From: Planococcus citreus
GTDB taxonomy: Bacteria > Bacillota > Bacilli > Bacillales_A > Planococcaceae
Assembly: GCF_003664125.1 (NCBI RefSeq)
Contig: NZ_RCCP01000003.1
Coordinates: 1-64,000, forward strand
DNA: 64,000 nucleotides
Reading direction: 5' to 3'
Shown here: positions 45,732 to 53,876 of the stretch, piece by piece
How positions within the stretch are numbered: the stretch's first letter is position 1
Layout of the letters: every line of letters starts with the position of its first letter
The notes under the pieces: model-generated
Database searches by the model: none
What the model saw: the letters and a program-made list of their open reading frames with translations, nothing else
What the model was told of the DNA's origin: nothing
Program-made: the position numbers and the translations under genes

Positions 45732-45953
45732 CTATCCGTTTTTGCGCAGCCCCGGCTTCTGCTCAAGTTCTTTCATGCGCTTGCGGAACTCGTCTTCCGA
45801 CAACTCGCCGCGCGAAAAGCGCTCTTTCAATAACTGAGCTTCGTGGTGGGGAGGTGGCAGTTTATGAGGTTTATGGCGAATGAAAAACAGCACAAGGCAA
45901 AGGATGATGAGCACGACCATCAAAGCGACGAGGACAATAAAGAGCCTGAACAT
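45732..45953 (-). CDS. SHOCT domain membrane protein
   Basis: A 73-residue protein with one N-terminal membrane helix (LFIVLVALMVVLIILCLVLFF) and a short C-terminal SHOCT domain (LLKERFSRGELSEDEFRKRMKEL). SHOCT domains are small helical modules, often found with copper or envelope genes in Bacillota. It is upstream of and on the same strand as the Csp-like gene, with about 90 bases between. Function unknown. Confidence 0.85.
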   Translation of the reverse strand: MFRLFIVLVALMVVLIILCLVLFFIRHKPHKLPPPHHEAQLLKERFSRGELSEDEFRKRMKELEQKPGLRKNG

Positions 45954-46096
45954 AAGCGTTCACTCCGTTCGCTTTCTTTTCTTCCAGTTTACGCTATAAG
46001 ACTGAAAATTGCGTCTTTTTAAGTTACAAAAATATATTCTTGTAAGATGCTAGATATGCTACGCTTATGGATAATTCAGGAAAAGGGGGAAGCAGG

Positions 46097-46651
46097 ATGT
46101 TTGTACATAAGATTGATGAAGAGTTGGCGTTGAAATTGGTCGAGATACAAGATGCAGAACGGATTTTTGAATTGACGGATCGTTCGCGTGCTGCACTGAA
46201 GGAATGGCTGCCGTGGCTCGATCACACGAAAACCGTTGAGGATACGAAAAATTTCATCCAGTCCGGCGCCGAAAGTTTCGCACTCGGCAAAAGCTTGAAT
46301 TGCGCAATCGTCTATCAAGGTGAATTGGCCGGAATCGCCGGCTTCAATGAGATCAATGAAGCGAAACAGACGGCTTATATCGGCTATTGGCTCGATACCG
46401 AATACCAGGGAAAGGGCATCATGACAAGGGTGGCGGGAGCACTGACAGATTATGCGCTAACGGAGCGTGGGCTCAATAAAGTCGAGATTCGCGCAGCGGT
46501 CGGCAACGAGAAAAGCCGCAACATCCCAATCCGCCTCGGCTTTACGGAAGAAGGCGTGATCCGCCAAGGAGAATGGCTCTACGATCATTTCGTCGACAGT
46601 GTCGTCTACGGCATGCTGAAATCGGAATGGCGTTCTGAAAAAGGTGAATGA
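46097..46651 (+). CDS. RimJ/RimL-like GNAT acetyltransferase
   Basis: A 184-residue GNAT enzyme. RSRAALKEWLPWLDHT, GIAGFNEINEAKQTAYIGYWLDTEYQGKGIMTRV (acetyl-CoA loop Q-G-K-G), and the C-terminal NIPIRLGFTEEGVIRQGEWLYDHFVDSVVYGML match the ribosomal-protein serine acetyltransferase group (YdaF-like). Acceptor is not predictable. Start at 46097 follows AAGGGGGAAGCAGG; an ATG ten codons upstream lacks such a site. Confidence 0.88.
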   Translation: MFVHKIDEELALKLVEIQDAERIFELTDRSRAALKEWLPWLDHTKTVEDTKNFIQSGAESFALGKSLNCAIVYQGELAGIAGFNEINEAKQTAYIGYWLDTEYQGKGIMTRVAGALTDYALTERGLNKVEIRAAVGNEKSRNIPIRLGFTEEGVIRQGEWLYDHFVDSVVYGMLKSEWRSEKGE

Positions 46652-46747
46652 AACTCACCTATACTTTTAAGAGTGGTGGAGAAAATCATGATTCGTTATG
46701 AATAAAAATGAAATCATCTTTCTACATTCAAAAATCAATATTGTATC

Positions 46748-46951
46748 TGAGTATTTGGAGAAGCGTTCGCTCGTAACCCCTTCTGCTCAATAATGCTGCG
46801 CATTACTTTCGCAAAGATAATGTCTCCCGTAGGTCGACCTTATCTTTCCTGTGGACTAGCGAGACGACCGAGACCCCGCAAGGCGCAAGGCGACTGAGGA
46901 GGCTTGGGCGCGAGCCCACGGAAAGCGAGCGATAAGCTTCGGAAAATACGG
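46748..46951 (-). repeat. dispersed intergenic repeat, family B, copy 2 (inverted)
   Basis: Reverse-complement copy of the repeat at 23384. Matching pieces are GGAGAAGCGTTCGCTCG (46757-46773), CTAGCGAGACGACCGAGACC (from 46856) and GAGGAGGCTTGGGCGCGAGC with the following CCACGGAAAGCGAGCGATAA. An extra 75-80 bases interrupt it after GCTCG, carrying the hairpin AAAGATAA/TTATCTTT (about 46812-46848). The whole gap 46652-47082 has no other feature I can support. Confidence 0.82.
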
Positions 46952-47082
46952 GTTTCTGATTTTCTCGACCACACAGAAAAAGACTCGTAAAGTTCCCACA
47001 TCTTTTTTTGCGCAATGTTTCCCACAGCCTTCCTCATTTAGTAAAATAAGAAGGAAACTAGAATTACAGGAGGAATACTATT

Positions 47083-47373
47083 ATGAAGCATTTTCTACTC
47101 GGCCTTCTCGTATCAGGCCTTATCGCACTTATCGCTTTCCTGGCGGATGATTGGGCGCTGTTGTTCCCGATCGCGGGCGCAGTCGCCGTTATCGCACTTG
47201 TCTGGGCGGTCATCTCGTCCATCACAGCAGGCAAGCAAGTGAAATCTTCATTCAACACGAGTTCGGAACGCCGCCGGGCACAGCAGGCGCGCAACGCCAA
47301 AGTGAAAAACCTCGTGCTGTTCGCGTTGCCGAATCTGGTGTTGGCGCTTTACGGATTGTTCATACTTTCTTAA
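47083..47373 (+). CDS. small membrane protein, DUF5316-like
   Basis: A 96-residue protein with three hydrophobic helices (LLGLLVSGLIALIAFLA, LLFPIAGAVAVIALVWAVI, LVLFALPNLVLALYGLFIL). A basic loop TSSERRRAQQARNAKVKN precedes the last helix. The order of helices and the loop recall DUF5316 proteins, a match from memory. AGGAGG precedes the start. It is 18 bases ahead of a methyltransferase gene and probably cotranscribed. Function unknown. Confidence 0.7.
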   Translation: MKHFLLGLLVSGLIALIAFLADDWALLFPIAGAVAVIALVWAVISSITAGKQVKSSFNTSSERRRAQQARNAKVKNLVLFALPNLVLALYGLFILS

Positions 47374-47391
47374 ACGAAAGAGGGGGATGTC

Positions 47392-48150
47392 ATGCTCAGC
47401 TATTATAGTTCGTTATCTGCGGAAGTTTATGACCTCGATAAGCCGATCGGCAAATCGTTCGGCGACGTCGAGTTCTACAGGGAGCGCCTCGCCGGGAATG
47501 AAGGGCGTATTTTAGAACCTGCTACAGGGACAGGCCGATTGCTCGTGCCGCTCCTGGAAGACGGCCTTCACATCGACGGCTTCGACAGTTCATCTGAAAT
47601 GCTCGATATTTGCCGCGCCCATTGCAAAGAACGCGGCTTGCATCCGAAATTATTCGAAGCGGATATGGAAACTTTCCGCATCGATGTCGAATACGACGTC
47701 ATCATTTTGCCGGCGGGAACGTTCCAACTGCTGGCGGGACGCGAACAGGCAATCAAAGCCTTGAAGAATTTCCGCAAGCATCTGGCACCGGGCGGACGGT
47801 TGCTCGTTGATTTGTACGTTCCGCAAGGCTTTGAGATCGACCGGCCGAGAACACGGACCTGGCAGACGAAAGCCGGCGAAGTCATCACGCTCGAGAGCAA
47901 GACCGTCGAAGTCGATTGGATCAAGCAATGTTCCGTGTCGCATAACCGCTACGAGAAATGGCAAGGCGGCAAGCTGATCCAGACTGAACTCGAACGTTTC
48001 CCGATGCGCTGGTACGGCGTCGAGGAATTCAAGCTGTTGCTTGGCAGCCATGGCTTCGAGGACATCATCGTGTCGTCCAATTACGAATACGGGCAATACC
48101 CGAAAAACGCTCAGCATGCCGTCACCTTTGAAGCAATCGCACATATTTGA
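47392..48150 (+). CDS. class I SAM-dependent methyltransferase
   Basis: A 252-residue methyltransferase. Motif I ILEPATGTGRLLVPLLEDG (near residues 40-58), GFDSSSEMLDICR (motif II Asp binding SAM), FEADMETFRIDVEYDVIILPAGTFQLL and the helix GGRLLVDLYVP follow the class I order. The C-terminal region determines the substrate, which I cannot identify. GAGGGGGAT precedes the start. It is the last gene before a terminator. Confidence 0.9.
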   Translation: MLSYYSSLSAEVYDLDKPIGKSFGDVEFYRERLAGNEGRILEPATGTGRLLVPLLEDGLHIDGFDSSSEMLDICRAHCKERGLHPKLFEADMETFRIDVEYDVIILPAGTFQLLAGREQAIKALKNFRKHLAPGGRLLVDLYVPQGFEIDRPRTRTWQTKAGEVITLESKTVEVDWIKQCSVSHNRYEKWQGGKLIQTELERFPMRWYGVEEFKLLLGSHGFEDIIVSSNYEYGQYPKNAQHAVTFEAIAHI

Positions 48151-48156
48151 AGATCA

Positions 48157-48194
48157 AAAGCTGTTTGGAGAAAAAATCCAAACAGCTTTTTTAT
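48157..48194 (+). terminator. methyltransferase gene terminator
   Basis: AAAAGCTGTTTGGA and TCCAAACAGCTTTT with a GAAAAAA loop and T run. Confidence 0.92.
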
Positions 48195-48402
48195 ATACTC
48201 GAAATTCTATATATGACTGGCTGATGGTGTTTCATTCCACTCATGAGAATCAAAAATGAAACTGCAGCTTTTCGAAAAAGTTAGATTTGCAGCTAATTCG
48301 GGTAAACTCGTAAAGGTCTGGAAGTAAAATCGCTGCAGTCAAAATTACTAGAAGTGTCTCTATAGGCGAGGCTTTCAGATGAAAATAAAAGGGGGATAGA
48401 GC

Positions 48403-49341
48403 ATGATTACCATACATAAAACCTCTGCTAGCGGAGCTCTACAGACAATTGATGCCTTCGAAAAGAATAGTTGGATCAATATGGTGGCGCCTTCAAAAGA
48501 GGAAATCAGGGGAATAGTAGAACGCTTTAATATCCCCATCGAATTTTTAGAAGACCCATTGGATTTGGAAGAAAGCGCACGGATTGAATATGACGAAGAG
48601 ACAAATTGCACATTGATCATTAACGATCTTCCAATTGTCGATGATAACAGCCCGCAGCTCGACTCTTATATTACAATCCCCATCGGCATCATTTTAGGGG
48701 GAGATTTCATCGTCACCATTTGCAGCCAAGCGACGAACTCAGTAGAAAACGTCCTCAAGAAAAACGTGAATACGTCGATGAAAAATCGCTTTGCGCTTGA
48801 AGTGTTGTTGTCGATTTCTACCCAGTACATAATGAAGTTGAAGAAGCTGAACAAACAGCGCCTCAAAATCGAAAGCAATTTGAAGGATTCTTTAACGAAC
48901 AAGCAACTCTATAAGATCATGGAGATCGAGAAAAGCTTGGTGTACTTCCTGACATCCTTAAAAGCGAATGGGGATGTCATCACGAAGCTGTTCCGTACGC
49001 ATTCCATCAAATTGTATGAAGACGATGAAGACTTGTTGGAAGATGTGAAAATCGAAAACAACCAAGGAATTGAAACGACCGAGCTGTATACCAGAATCTT
49101 GGACAGCATTACGGGATCGTATTCTTCGCTCATATCGAATGAATTGAACAATACGATGAAAACCTTGACCCTTTTCACGGTATTCTTGACCCTTCCGACC
49201 TTGATCTTCAGCTTTTTCGGCATGAACGTGGCATTGCCTGTTTCTGGGCAGGAGCCTGGTTCATGGATTACGACACTGGTCCTTTCAGCCATTTTGATGC
49301 TGGTGATCGCCGTCTCTCTATGGAAAAGAAGAATATTTTAG
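48403..49341 (+). CDS. corA: CorA family magnesium transporter
   Basis: A 312-residue CorA-type channel: a cytoplasmic alpha/beta funnel, long helices (LKKLNKQRLKIESNLKDSL), and two C-terminal membrane helices. The first helix ends in the signature FGMN (SFFGMNVALPV). It forms pentamers that admit Mg2+ or other divalents such as Co2+. The N-terminal domain resembles the Bacillus YfjQ/CorA group. The start follows AAGGGGGA. It is monocistronic. Confidence 0.92.
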   Translation: MITIHKTSASGALQTIDAFEKNSWINMVAPSKEEIRGIVERFNIPIEFLEDPLDLEESARIEYDEETNCTLIINDLPIVDDNSPQLDSYITIPIGIILGGDFIVTICSQATNSVENVLKKNVNTSMKNRFALEVLLSISTQYIMKLKKLNKQRLKIESNLKDSLTNKQLYKIMEIEKSLVYFLTSLKANGDVITKLFRTHSIKLYEDDEDLLEDVKIENNQGIETTELYTRILDSITGSYSSLISNELNNTMKTLTLFTVFLTLPTLIFSFFGMNVALPVSGQEPGSWITTLVLSAILMLVIAVSLWKRRIF

Positions 49342-49345
49342 CCGA

Positions 49346-49377
49346 AAACGCCTGGAGATAAATCCAGGCGTTTTTTT
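49346..49377 (+). terminator. corA terminator
   Basis: AAAACGCCTGGA and TCCAGGCGTTTT with a GATAAA loop and T run. Confidence 0.93.
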
Positions 49378-49392
49378 ATTCTGGTAGTTGTT

Positions 49393-49587
49393 GGAAGTCG
49401 TGTTTTCCGCAGCTTACCGCTCGCTTTCCGTGGGCTCGCGCCCAAGCCTCCTCGGTTTGCTCTACTTTCGCTCCGCTCAAGCGTCGCAAATGAATATGCT
49501 CAGCGTTGCTTCGCACATTCATTCCCTGCGGGGTCTCGGTCGTCTCGCTGATCCACCGGAGTCGAGCGGACGCTTCTCCAAACACTT
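49393..49587 (+). repeat. dispersed intergenic repeat, family B, copy 3
   Basis: Same-strand copy of the repeat at 23384, but with a longer segment (about 75 bases) between CCTCCTC and GCGGGGTCTCGGTCGTCTCG. This insert contains GTCGCAAATGAATATGCTCA (from 49482) and ends CACATTCATTCC, closely matching the inner hairpin of repeat A copy 1 at 7437-7478. The remaining 49588-49849 holds no feature I can name. Confidence 0.84.
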
Positions 49588-49849
49588 AGACAGCTCGGGA
49601 AAACAAATTTTATTAGGCTCTATGACTATTAAAAAGTCAAGCTTATGAATGTGTTTAGCACTTTGAAAATCAATTGTAGAATTTAGGAGTACTCTAATCT
49701 ACCAAATATATTCCTTCCCGAAATAATTAGAGGGTTAGTGGCGGGCGGGGCGAATGTATATACTAACAATCGACAGTGCGGATCTATGCCGCTTGCCATT
49801 ACTGCTGCCTTGGCCATGAGAATTCATCGTCAAAAAAGGAGTGTAGAAA

Positions 49850-50347
49850 ATGGATGAAAAAGAAATGATTCCGTTCCAATCGTCTCCGGTACGACCAATT
49901 TTCGAAAAGTTTTCAAGTGCGCGTGATGTTTCGCTTGTCTACGGTGACCCGATCGAGATGCAAGGCAGGACCATCATTCCAGTGGCGCGAATCCGCTATA
50001 GCGTCGGGGCAGGTGCTGGCGGCGGCTATGAGCGGGAAGACAAAGACGCGGAATCGCCAGGTTTCGAGGAGTTTGAAGGTGGGCACGGGGAAGGGGCAGG
50101 CGGATCGTTCTCAGTCAAACCTGTCGGCATCTACGACGTGACGGCGGAAAAGACCGTCTACCGGCCCATTGTGCCGATTGAACTCATCGTCATGCTGCCG
50201 CTCATGATGACCGGCCTCGGATTTTTGATGGCTGCGAGCCAGAACAAAAGCAAAGGCGGCAAGCACAAAAAGCGTATGCAAGCGGGAAAACGCTGTGAAA
50301 AGAAGGGCAAAGGCAAGAAAATGAAAGGCATGGGGCATAGCAGCTGA
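49850..50347 (+). CDS. gerW: GerW/YtfJ family protein
   Basis: A 165-residue protein with the Spore_YtfJ domain: DVSLVYGDPIEMQGRTIIPVARIRYSVGAGAGG near residues 26-58, a Gly-rich acidic loop, and SFSVKPVGIYDVTAEKTVYRPIVP. After it come one hydrophobic segment (IELIVMLPLMMTGLGFLMAA) and a very basic, Lys-rich tail. The family was named for a spore germination protein but is widespread in non-sporulating bacteria. The added helix and basic tail are unusual and suggest membrane anchoring. Confidence 0.86.
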   Translation: MDEKEMIPFQSSPVRPIFEKFSSARDVSLVYGDPIEMQGRTIIPVARIRYSVGAGAGGGYEREDKDAESPGFEEFEGGHGEGAGGSFSVKPVGIYDVTAEKTVYRPIVPIELIVMLPLMMTGLGFLMAASQNKSKGGKHKKRMQAGKRCEKKGKGKKMKGMGHSS

Positions 50348-50374
50348 AGTAGAATGAAATAGTGACTAAAGCGA

Positions 50375-50411
50375 AAACCACCTGGGGATTGATCTCCAGG
50401 TGGTTTTTCTA
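50375..50411 (+). terminator. gerW terminator
   Basis: AAAACCACCTGG and CCAGGTGGTTTT around GGATTGATCT, followed by T. Confidence 0.9.
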
Positions 50412-50462
50412 CGGCTCAAATCAGTAAAATACCTAAAACTCAAAGTGCTCTTAGGCATTCGG

Positions 50463-50978
50463 TTAAACCGTTTTTGACGATACCAACAGGAACTTTACTG
50501 CCTGGTCGGTTAAATTGAACCAATAATGCTTTTGGCTGGCATCGAACATCGTCGAATCGCCAGGACCGAGCGTCGAGCGTTCGCCTGAAACTTCGACGGT
50601 CAATTCGCCTTCGACAACGAACAGGAATTCATAGCCGCTATGGGCAAAGGGATTCCCTTCGCTATCGCCAGGGTTCAAGGTGACGAGAATGGGAACGAAA
50701 TTCGCTTCTTTTACGCCTTGCGTCAGGTCCTTGTAATAAAATCGCTCCAGCCGTGATGTCCAGTCACTGTCCTCTTGTTCTGCAAAAAAGACGCTTGGGT
50801 CGACATGAAGCGCGTCGGCGATTTTCCTGAGCGATTCCAATGTGACGCTCGATTTGCCGCGTTCCACTTGGGACAGGAAACTGATCGAGACACCCGTTTC
50901 TTGCGCCAATTGTTTCAATGTCAGCTTGCGCTCTTTGCGCAGCTTTTTTAAAGTCGTGCCGATGGATGGATCAGCCAT
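50463..50978 (-). CDS. XRE family regulator with cupin sensor domain
   Basis: A 171-residue repressor-type protein. The HTH_3 domain spans about residues 8-63 (LRKERKLTLKQLAQETGVSISFLSQVERGKSSVTLESLRKIA), and a cupin domain about 100-168 has HSGYEFLFVVEGELTV and LGPGDSTMFDASQKHYW. Proteins of this build sense small metabolites and control neighbouring catabolic or transport genes. It is divergent from the MFS/cyclodeaminase operon; a palindrome lies between them. ATG 50978 with GAGGAA is chosen over a start 13 codons upstream. Confidence 0.92.
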   Translation of the reverse strand: MADPSIGTTLKKLRKERKLTLKQLAQETGVSISFLSQVERGKSSVTLESLRKIADALHVDPSVFFAEQEDSDWTSRLERFYYKDLTQGVKEANFVPILVTLNPGDSEGNPFAHSGYEFLFVVEGELTVEVSGERSTLGPGDSTMFDASQKHYWFNLTDQAVKFLLVSSKTV

Positions 50979-51049
50979 AACAGATTCCTCACTTTTTTTA
51001 CATGCTCCTTTTATCATACAGGAGGCTGGAGAAGAGGGGCAAACCTCGA

Positions 51050-51063
51050 TGAAATTAATTTCA
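51050..51063. promoter_or_regulatory. palindrome TGAAATTAATTTCA, candidate operator
   Basis: A perfect 14-bp palindrome sits in the divergent region, eight bases upstream of the MFS gene's -35 box. Its position fits a binding site for the adjacent XRE-cupin regulator. Confidence 0.6.
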
Positions 51064-51071
51064 TAATCATA

Positions 51072-51100
51072 TTGACAGAAAATTGATAGTTATCTAAACT
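51072..51100 (+). promoter_or_regulatory. promoter of MFS operon
   Basis: TTGACA (51072-51077), 17 bases, TAAACT (51095-51100). Transcription should begin near 51107. Confidence 0.75.
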
Positions 51101-51159
51101 ATTCCCAGGGAGAAATTAAAGTGTCACTTCAATTTTATAACTCAAAGGGGGAAATCAGT

Positions 51160-52470
51160 TTGGATAAGAAAACAACACGCCGCGTCCTGACAGCGAGTCT
51201 TGTGGGGAGCTCAATTGAATGGTTCGATTATTTTCTGTACGGGACGATGGCTGCGCTGGTCTTTAACCAATTATTTTTTGTCAATGAAGATCCGACGGTC
51301 GGCTTGATGCTGGCGTATGCATCATTTGCTTTGGCTTTTTTCATCCGCCCGTTCGGCGGTATCATCTTCAGCCATATCGGCGACCGCATCGGCCGCAAGA
51401 AAACCTTGGTCATCACGCTCAGCTTGATGGGCATCGCGACATTCGGCATGGGCTTGTTGCCGACGTACCAAGCAATTGGCATTTGGGCACCAATCCTGTT
51501 GATCACGCTGCGCCTCATCCAGGGACTAGGCATCGGCGGCGAATGGGGCGGCGCATTATTGCTTGCAACCGAGTATGCCCCGCCTGAAAAACGTGGCTTG
51601 TTCGGCAGTATTCCACAAATGGGTGTCACTATCGGACTCGTTCTCGGAACACTTGCCTTGTGGCTGATGACTTTACTGCCAAACGATGCCTTCATGACTT
51701 GGGGCTGGCGCGTGCCATTCATTTTGAGCGCCTTGCTTGTCGTGTTTGGCTTATGGATTCGCAAAGGCGTTGACGAAACACCGGAATTCAAAGCGGTCCA
51801 GGCATCTGGCGAAATCCCGAAAGTACCGATTGTTGAAACTTTGAAATACCATTGGCGTGAAGTATTGATCGCCATCGGGGCAAAAGTCGTCGAGACGGCG
51901 CCGTTCTATATTTTCGGGACGTTCATCGTTTCCTACGCCACCACGAACCTCGGTTTCTCGCGCACAGCGACACTCGGTGCAGTGATGATCGCGACGATCA
52001 TCACGACAATCCTGATTCCAATCATGGGCTCATTGTCTGACCGTATCGGCCGGAAAAAACTTTATATTGCGGGAGCGTCGGGGATGGCTCTTTTCGCTTT
52101 CCCGTATTTCTGGATGATTCACCAAGGCTCTGTCCTAATGCTTGTACTGGCAACAATCATCGCGCTGGGCGTCATTTGGGCGCCGATTACTGCCGTTTTG
52201 GGCACGATGTTCTCGGAGATTTTCGATGCCAAGGTGCGCTATACTGGGGTTACACTCGGCTATCAGATCGGTGCTGCGCTTGCAGGCGGTACGGCACCTT
52301 TAGTTGCGACGGCTCTTCTTGCGCGCTTCGATAATTCGTATGTACCGGTTGCGATCTACATCATCTTCACTGCGTTGATCTCGCTCGTATCCATCTGGGC
52401 AGTCAAGGACTTGAAACAACAACAAGCGGCACGACCAGCCGCAACAATTGCAAAAGAGAGCCGCGCATAA
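51160..52470 (+). CDS. MHS family MFS transporter
   Basis: A 436-residue major facilitator with 12 membrane helices of the metabolite:H+ symporter group (ProP/ShiA/KgtP type). GSSIEWFDYFLYG in helix 1, GGIIFSHIGDRIGRKKTL (loop 2-3), RLIQGLGIGGEWGGALLLA and LSDRIGRKKLYIAGA are typical. TTG at 51160 behind AAAGGGGG is preferred; a GTG at 51121 is almost at the predicted transcript start. The substrate is probably an amino or carboxylic acid, judged from the cyclodeaminase-like gene downstream. Confidence 0.9.
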   Translation: MDKKTTRRVLTASLVGSSIEWFDYFLYGTMAALVFNQLFFVNEDPTVGLMLAYASFALAFFIRPFGGIIFSHIGDRIGRKKTLVITLSLMGIATFGMGLLPTYQAIGIWAPILLITLRLIQGLGIGGEWGGALLLATEYAPPEKRGLFGSIPQMGVTIGLVLGTLALWLMTLLPNDAFMTWGWRVPFILSALLVVFGLWIRKGVDETPEFKAVQASGEIPKVPIVETLKYHWREVLIAIGAKVVETAPFYIFGTFIVSYATTNLGFSRTATLGAVMIATIITTILIPIMGSLSDRIGRKKLYIAGASGMALFAFPYFWMIHQGSVLMLVLATIIALGVIWAPITAVLGTMFSEIFDAKVRYTGVTLGYQIGAALAGGTAPLVATALLARFDNSYVPVAIYIIFTALISLVSIWAVKDLKQQQAARPAATIAKESRA

Positions 52471-52483
52471 GCGGCTCTTTTTC
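52454..52483 (+). terminator. hairpin between MFS and cyclodeaminase genes
   Basis: AGAGAGCCGC and GCGGCTCTTT pair around a loop containing the MFS stop codon, followed by TTC. Because the next gene starts 15 bases later with its own AGGAGGG, this probably acts as a partial terminator or attenuator. Confidence 0.75.
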
Positions 52484-52497
52484 TTTAGGAGGGCCTC

Positions 52498-53481
52498 ATG
52501 AAAATCATCAACGAACAGCAAATTCAACAAAGCTATAAAATGCACGACGCAATTCAAGATGTGGCCGCCTTGCTTCACGCCAAGCAACAAGGAAAAATCG
52601 ACAATCCACACCGCACCGTCATCGATTTTCCAGAGCGACAGGCATCTGCTTTATACATGCCGAGTGCCGATAAACAGGAAGAACTCGCAGGCGTCAAAGT
52701 GGTGACGATTTTTCCGGACAACCCGAAACAAGGCAAGCCGACGACGCAAGGAGTGATTTTATTATCCGATGCCACAAACGGTGAGCACGTTGCGATGATG
52801 ACGGCTTCGTATTTGACGCGTCTGCGCACAGGCGCACTGAGTGGCATCGCGACCGACCATCTTGCGCGGAAAGACAGCCGAATGCTCGCAGTCATCGGGA
52901 CCGGCGCCATGGCGTTCGAGCAAGTACTCGGCGTGCTCGAAGTCCGGGACATCGAGACGATCTTATTGTTTAACCGCACAGAAGAAAAGGCTGTGCGCTT
53001 TAAAGAACAACTGCAAGCATTCGGTGTCCAGGCGCAAATCGAAATCGCAGCCAGCGCCAAACAAGCCGTGGAATCAGCGGACATCATCGCTTGTGCAACG
53101 CGCTCGACAGAACCGGTATTCGATGGCAATGACTTGAAACCGGGAACTCATATTAACGGTGTCGGCTCTTATTTGCCGCATATGCGCGAAATGGATGAGA
53201 CAACGATTGATCGGGCGAATAAAATCGTCGCGGATGATCTTGCCGGCGTGCAGGATGAAGCAGGCGAGCTGATCCACGCTGCGAATTCGGGCAATTGGTC
53301 ATTCGATCGGCTTCATGCAGAACTGACCGAACTCGCGACGGGGCAACGTGTAGGACGCGAGACAGAAGAAGAGATCACGTTCTTCAAATGTGTCGGGGCG
53401 GCGTATTTCGATCTGGCAGTCGCCAAAGGAGTTTACCGGAAAGCGCAAGATGGCCAACTCGGAACGGATGTTGAACTGTAA
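52498..53481 (+). CDS. ornithine cyclodeaminase / mu-crystallin family protein
   Basis: A 327-residue NAD(P)-binding protein. SALYMPSADKQEELAGVKVVTIFPDNP, TASYLTRLRTGALSGIATDHLA, the Rossmann motif AVIGTGAMAFEQV and ACATRSTEPVFDG are family signatures. Members include ornithine cyclodeaminase (ornithine to proline), ketimine reductase and alanine dehydrogenase. Specific residues for ornithine cannot be assigned by eye, so the reaction is open. AGGAGGG precedes the ATG. With the MFS transporter it likely forms an uptake-and-use pair. Confidence 0.9.
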   Translation: MKIINEQQIQQSYKMHDAIQDVAALLHAKQQGKIDNPHRTVIDFPERQASALYMPSADKQEELAGVKVVTIFPDNPKQGKPTTQGVILLSDATNGEHVAMMTASYLTRLRTGALSGIATDHLARKDSRMLAVIGTGAMAFEQVLGVLEVRDIETILLFNRTEEKAVRFKEQLQAFGVQAQIEIAASAKQAVESADIIACATRSTEPVFDGNDLKPGTHINGVGSYLPHMREMDETTIDRANKIVADDLAGVQDEAGELIHAANSGNWSFDRLHAELTELATGQRVGRETEEEITFFKCVGAAYFDLAVAKGVYRKAQDGQLGTDVEL

Positions 53482-53492
53482 AAGAGTGCGGA

Positions 53493-53530
53493 AAAACTGC
53501 CCAGAGGCCAAGCCTCTGGGCAGTTTTTTG
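53493..53530 (+). terminator. cyclodeaminase gene terminator
   Basis: AAACTGCCCAGAGGC and GCCTCTGGGCAGTTT with a CAA loop and a T run. Confidence 0.94.
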
Positions 53531-53876
53531 TGCTCGTATCAATTATCAATTTCTATTCTCATGTTAATTTGAAGTACGACACAGTTCCAAAGCATAAATT
53601 GATAATTCTTTCGTGATGACAGTCTAGAATCTTGCGTCATCTATTTTATTTTTTTGGCTGCCAAAAGACATCAAACGATACCGCGAATGGAAACAGAAAA
53701 AACCAGGTTCAAACTCTCAGCATTGAGCCGCTTGTGGATTTTTAAATGGAAAAAGCGCATTCATTCATAGACAAATAGTGGAATGATCTGTAAATTCCAT
53801 ATGCAATTAGATAAATATAAAATATACTCGGTAGTAATATGAAAAAATAAGTCGAAGTGGTAGAGGGGGGCATTTA
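53531..53876. other. AT-rich gap without genes
   Basis: About 345 bases, noticeably more AT-rich than the surroundings, and leading into the AT-rich HNH-like gene. I see no gene, RNA or repeat. Only GTAGAGGGGG, the ribosome-binding site of the next gene, is recognisable at the end. Confidence 0.5.
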
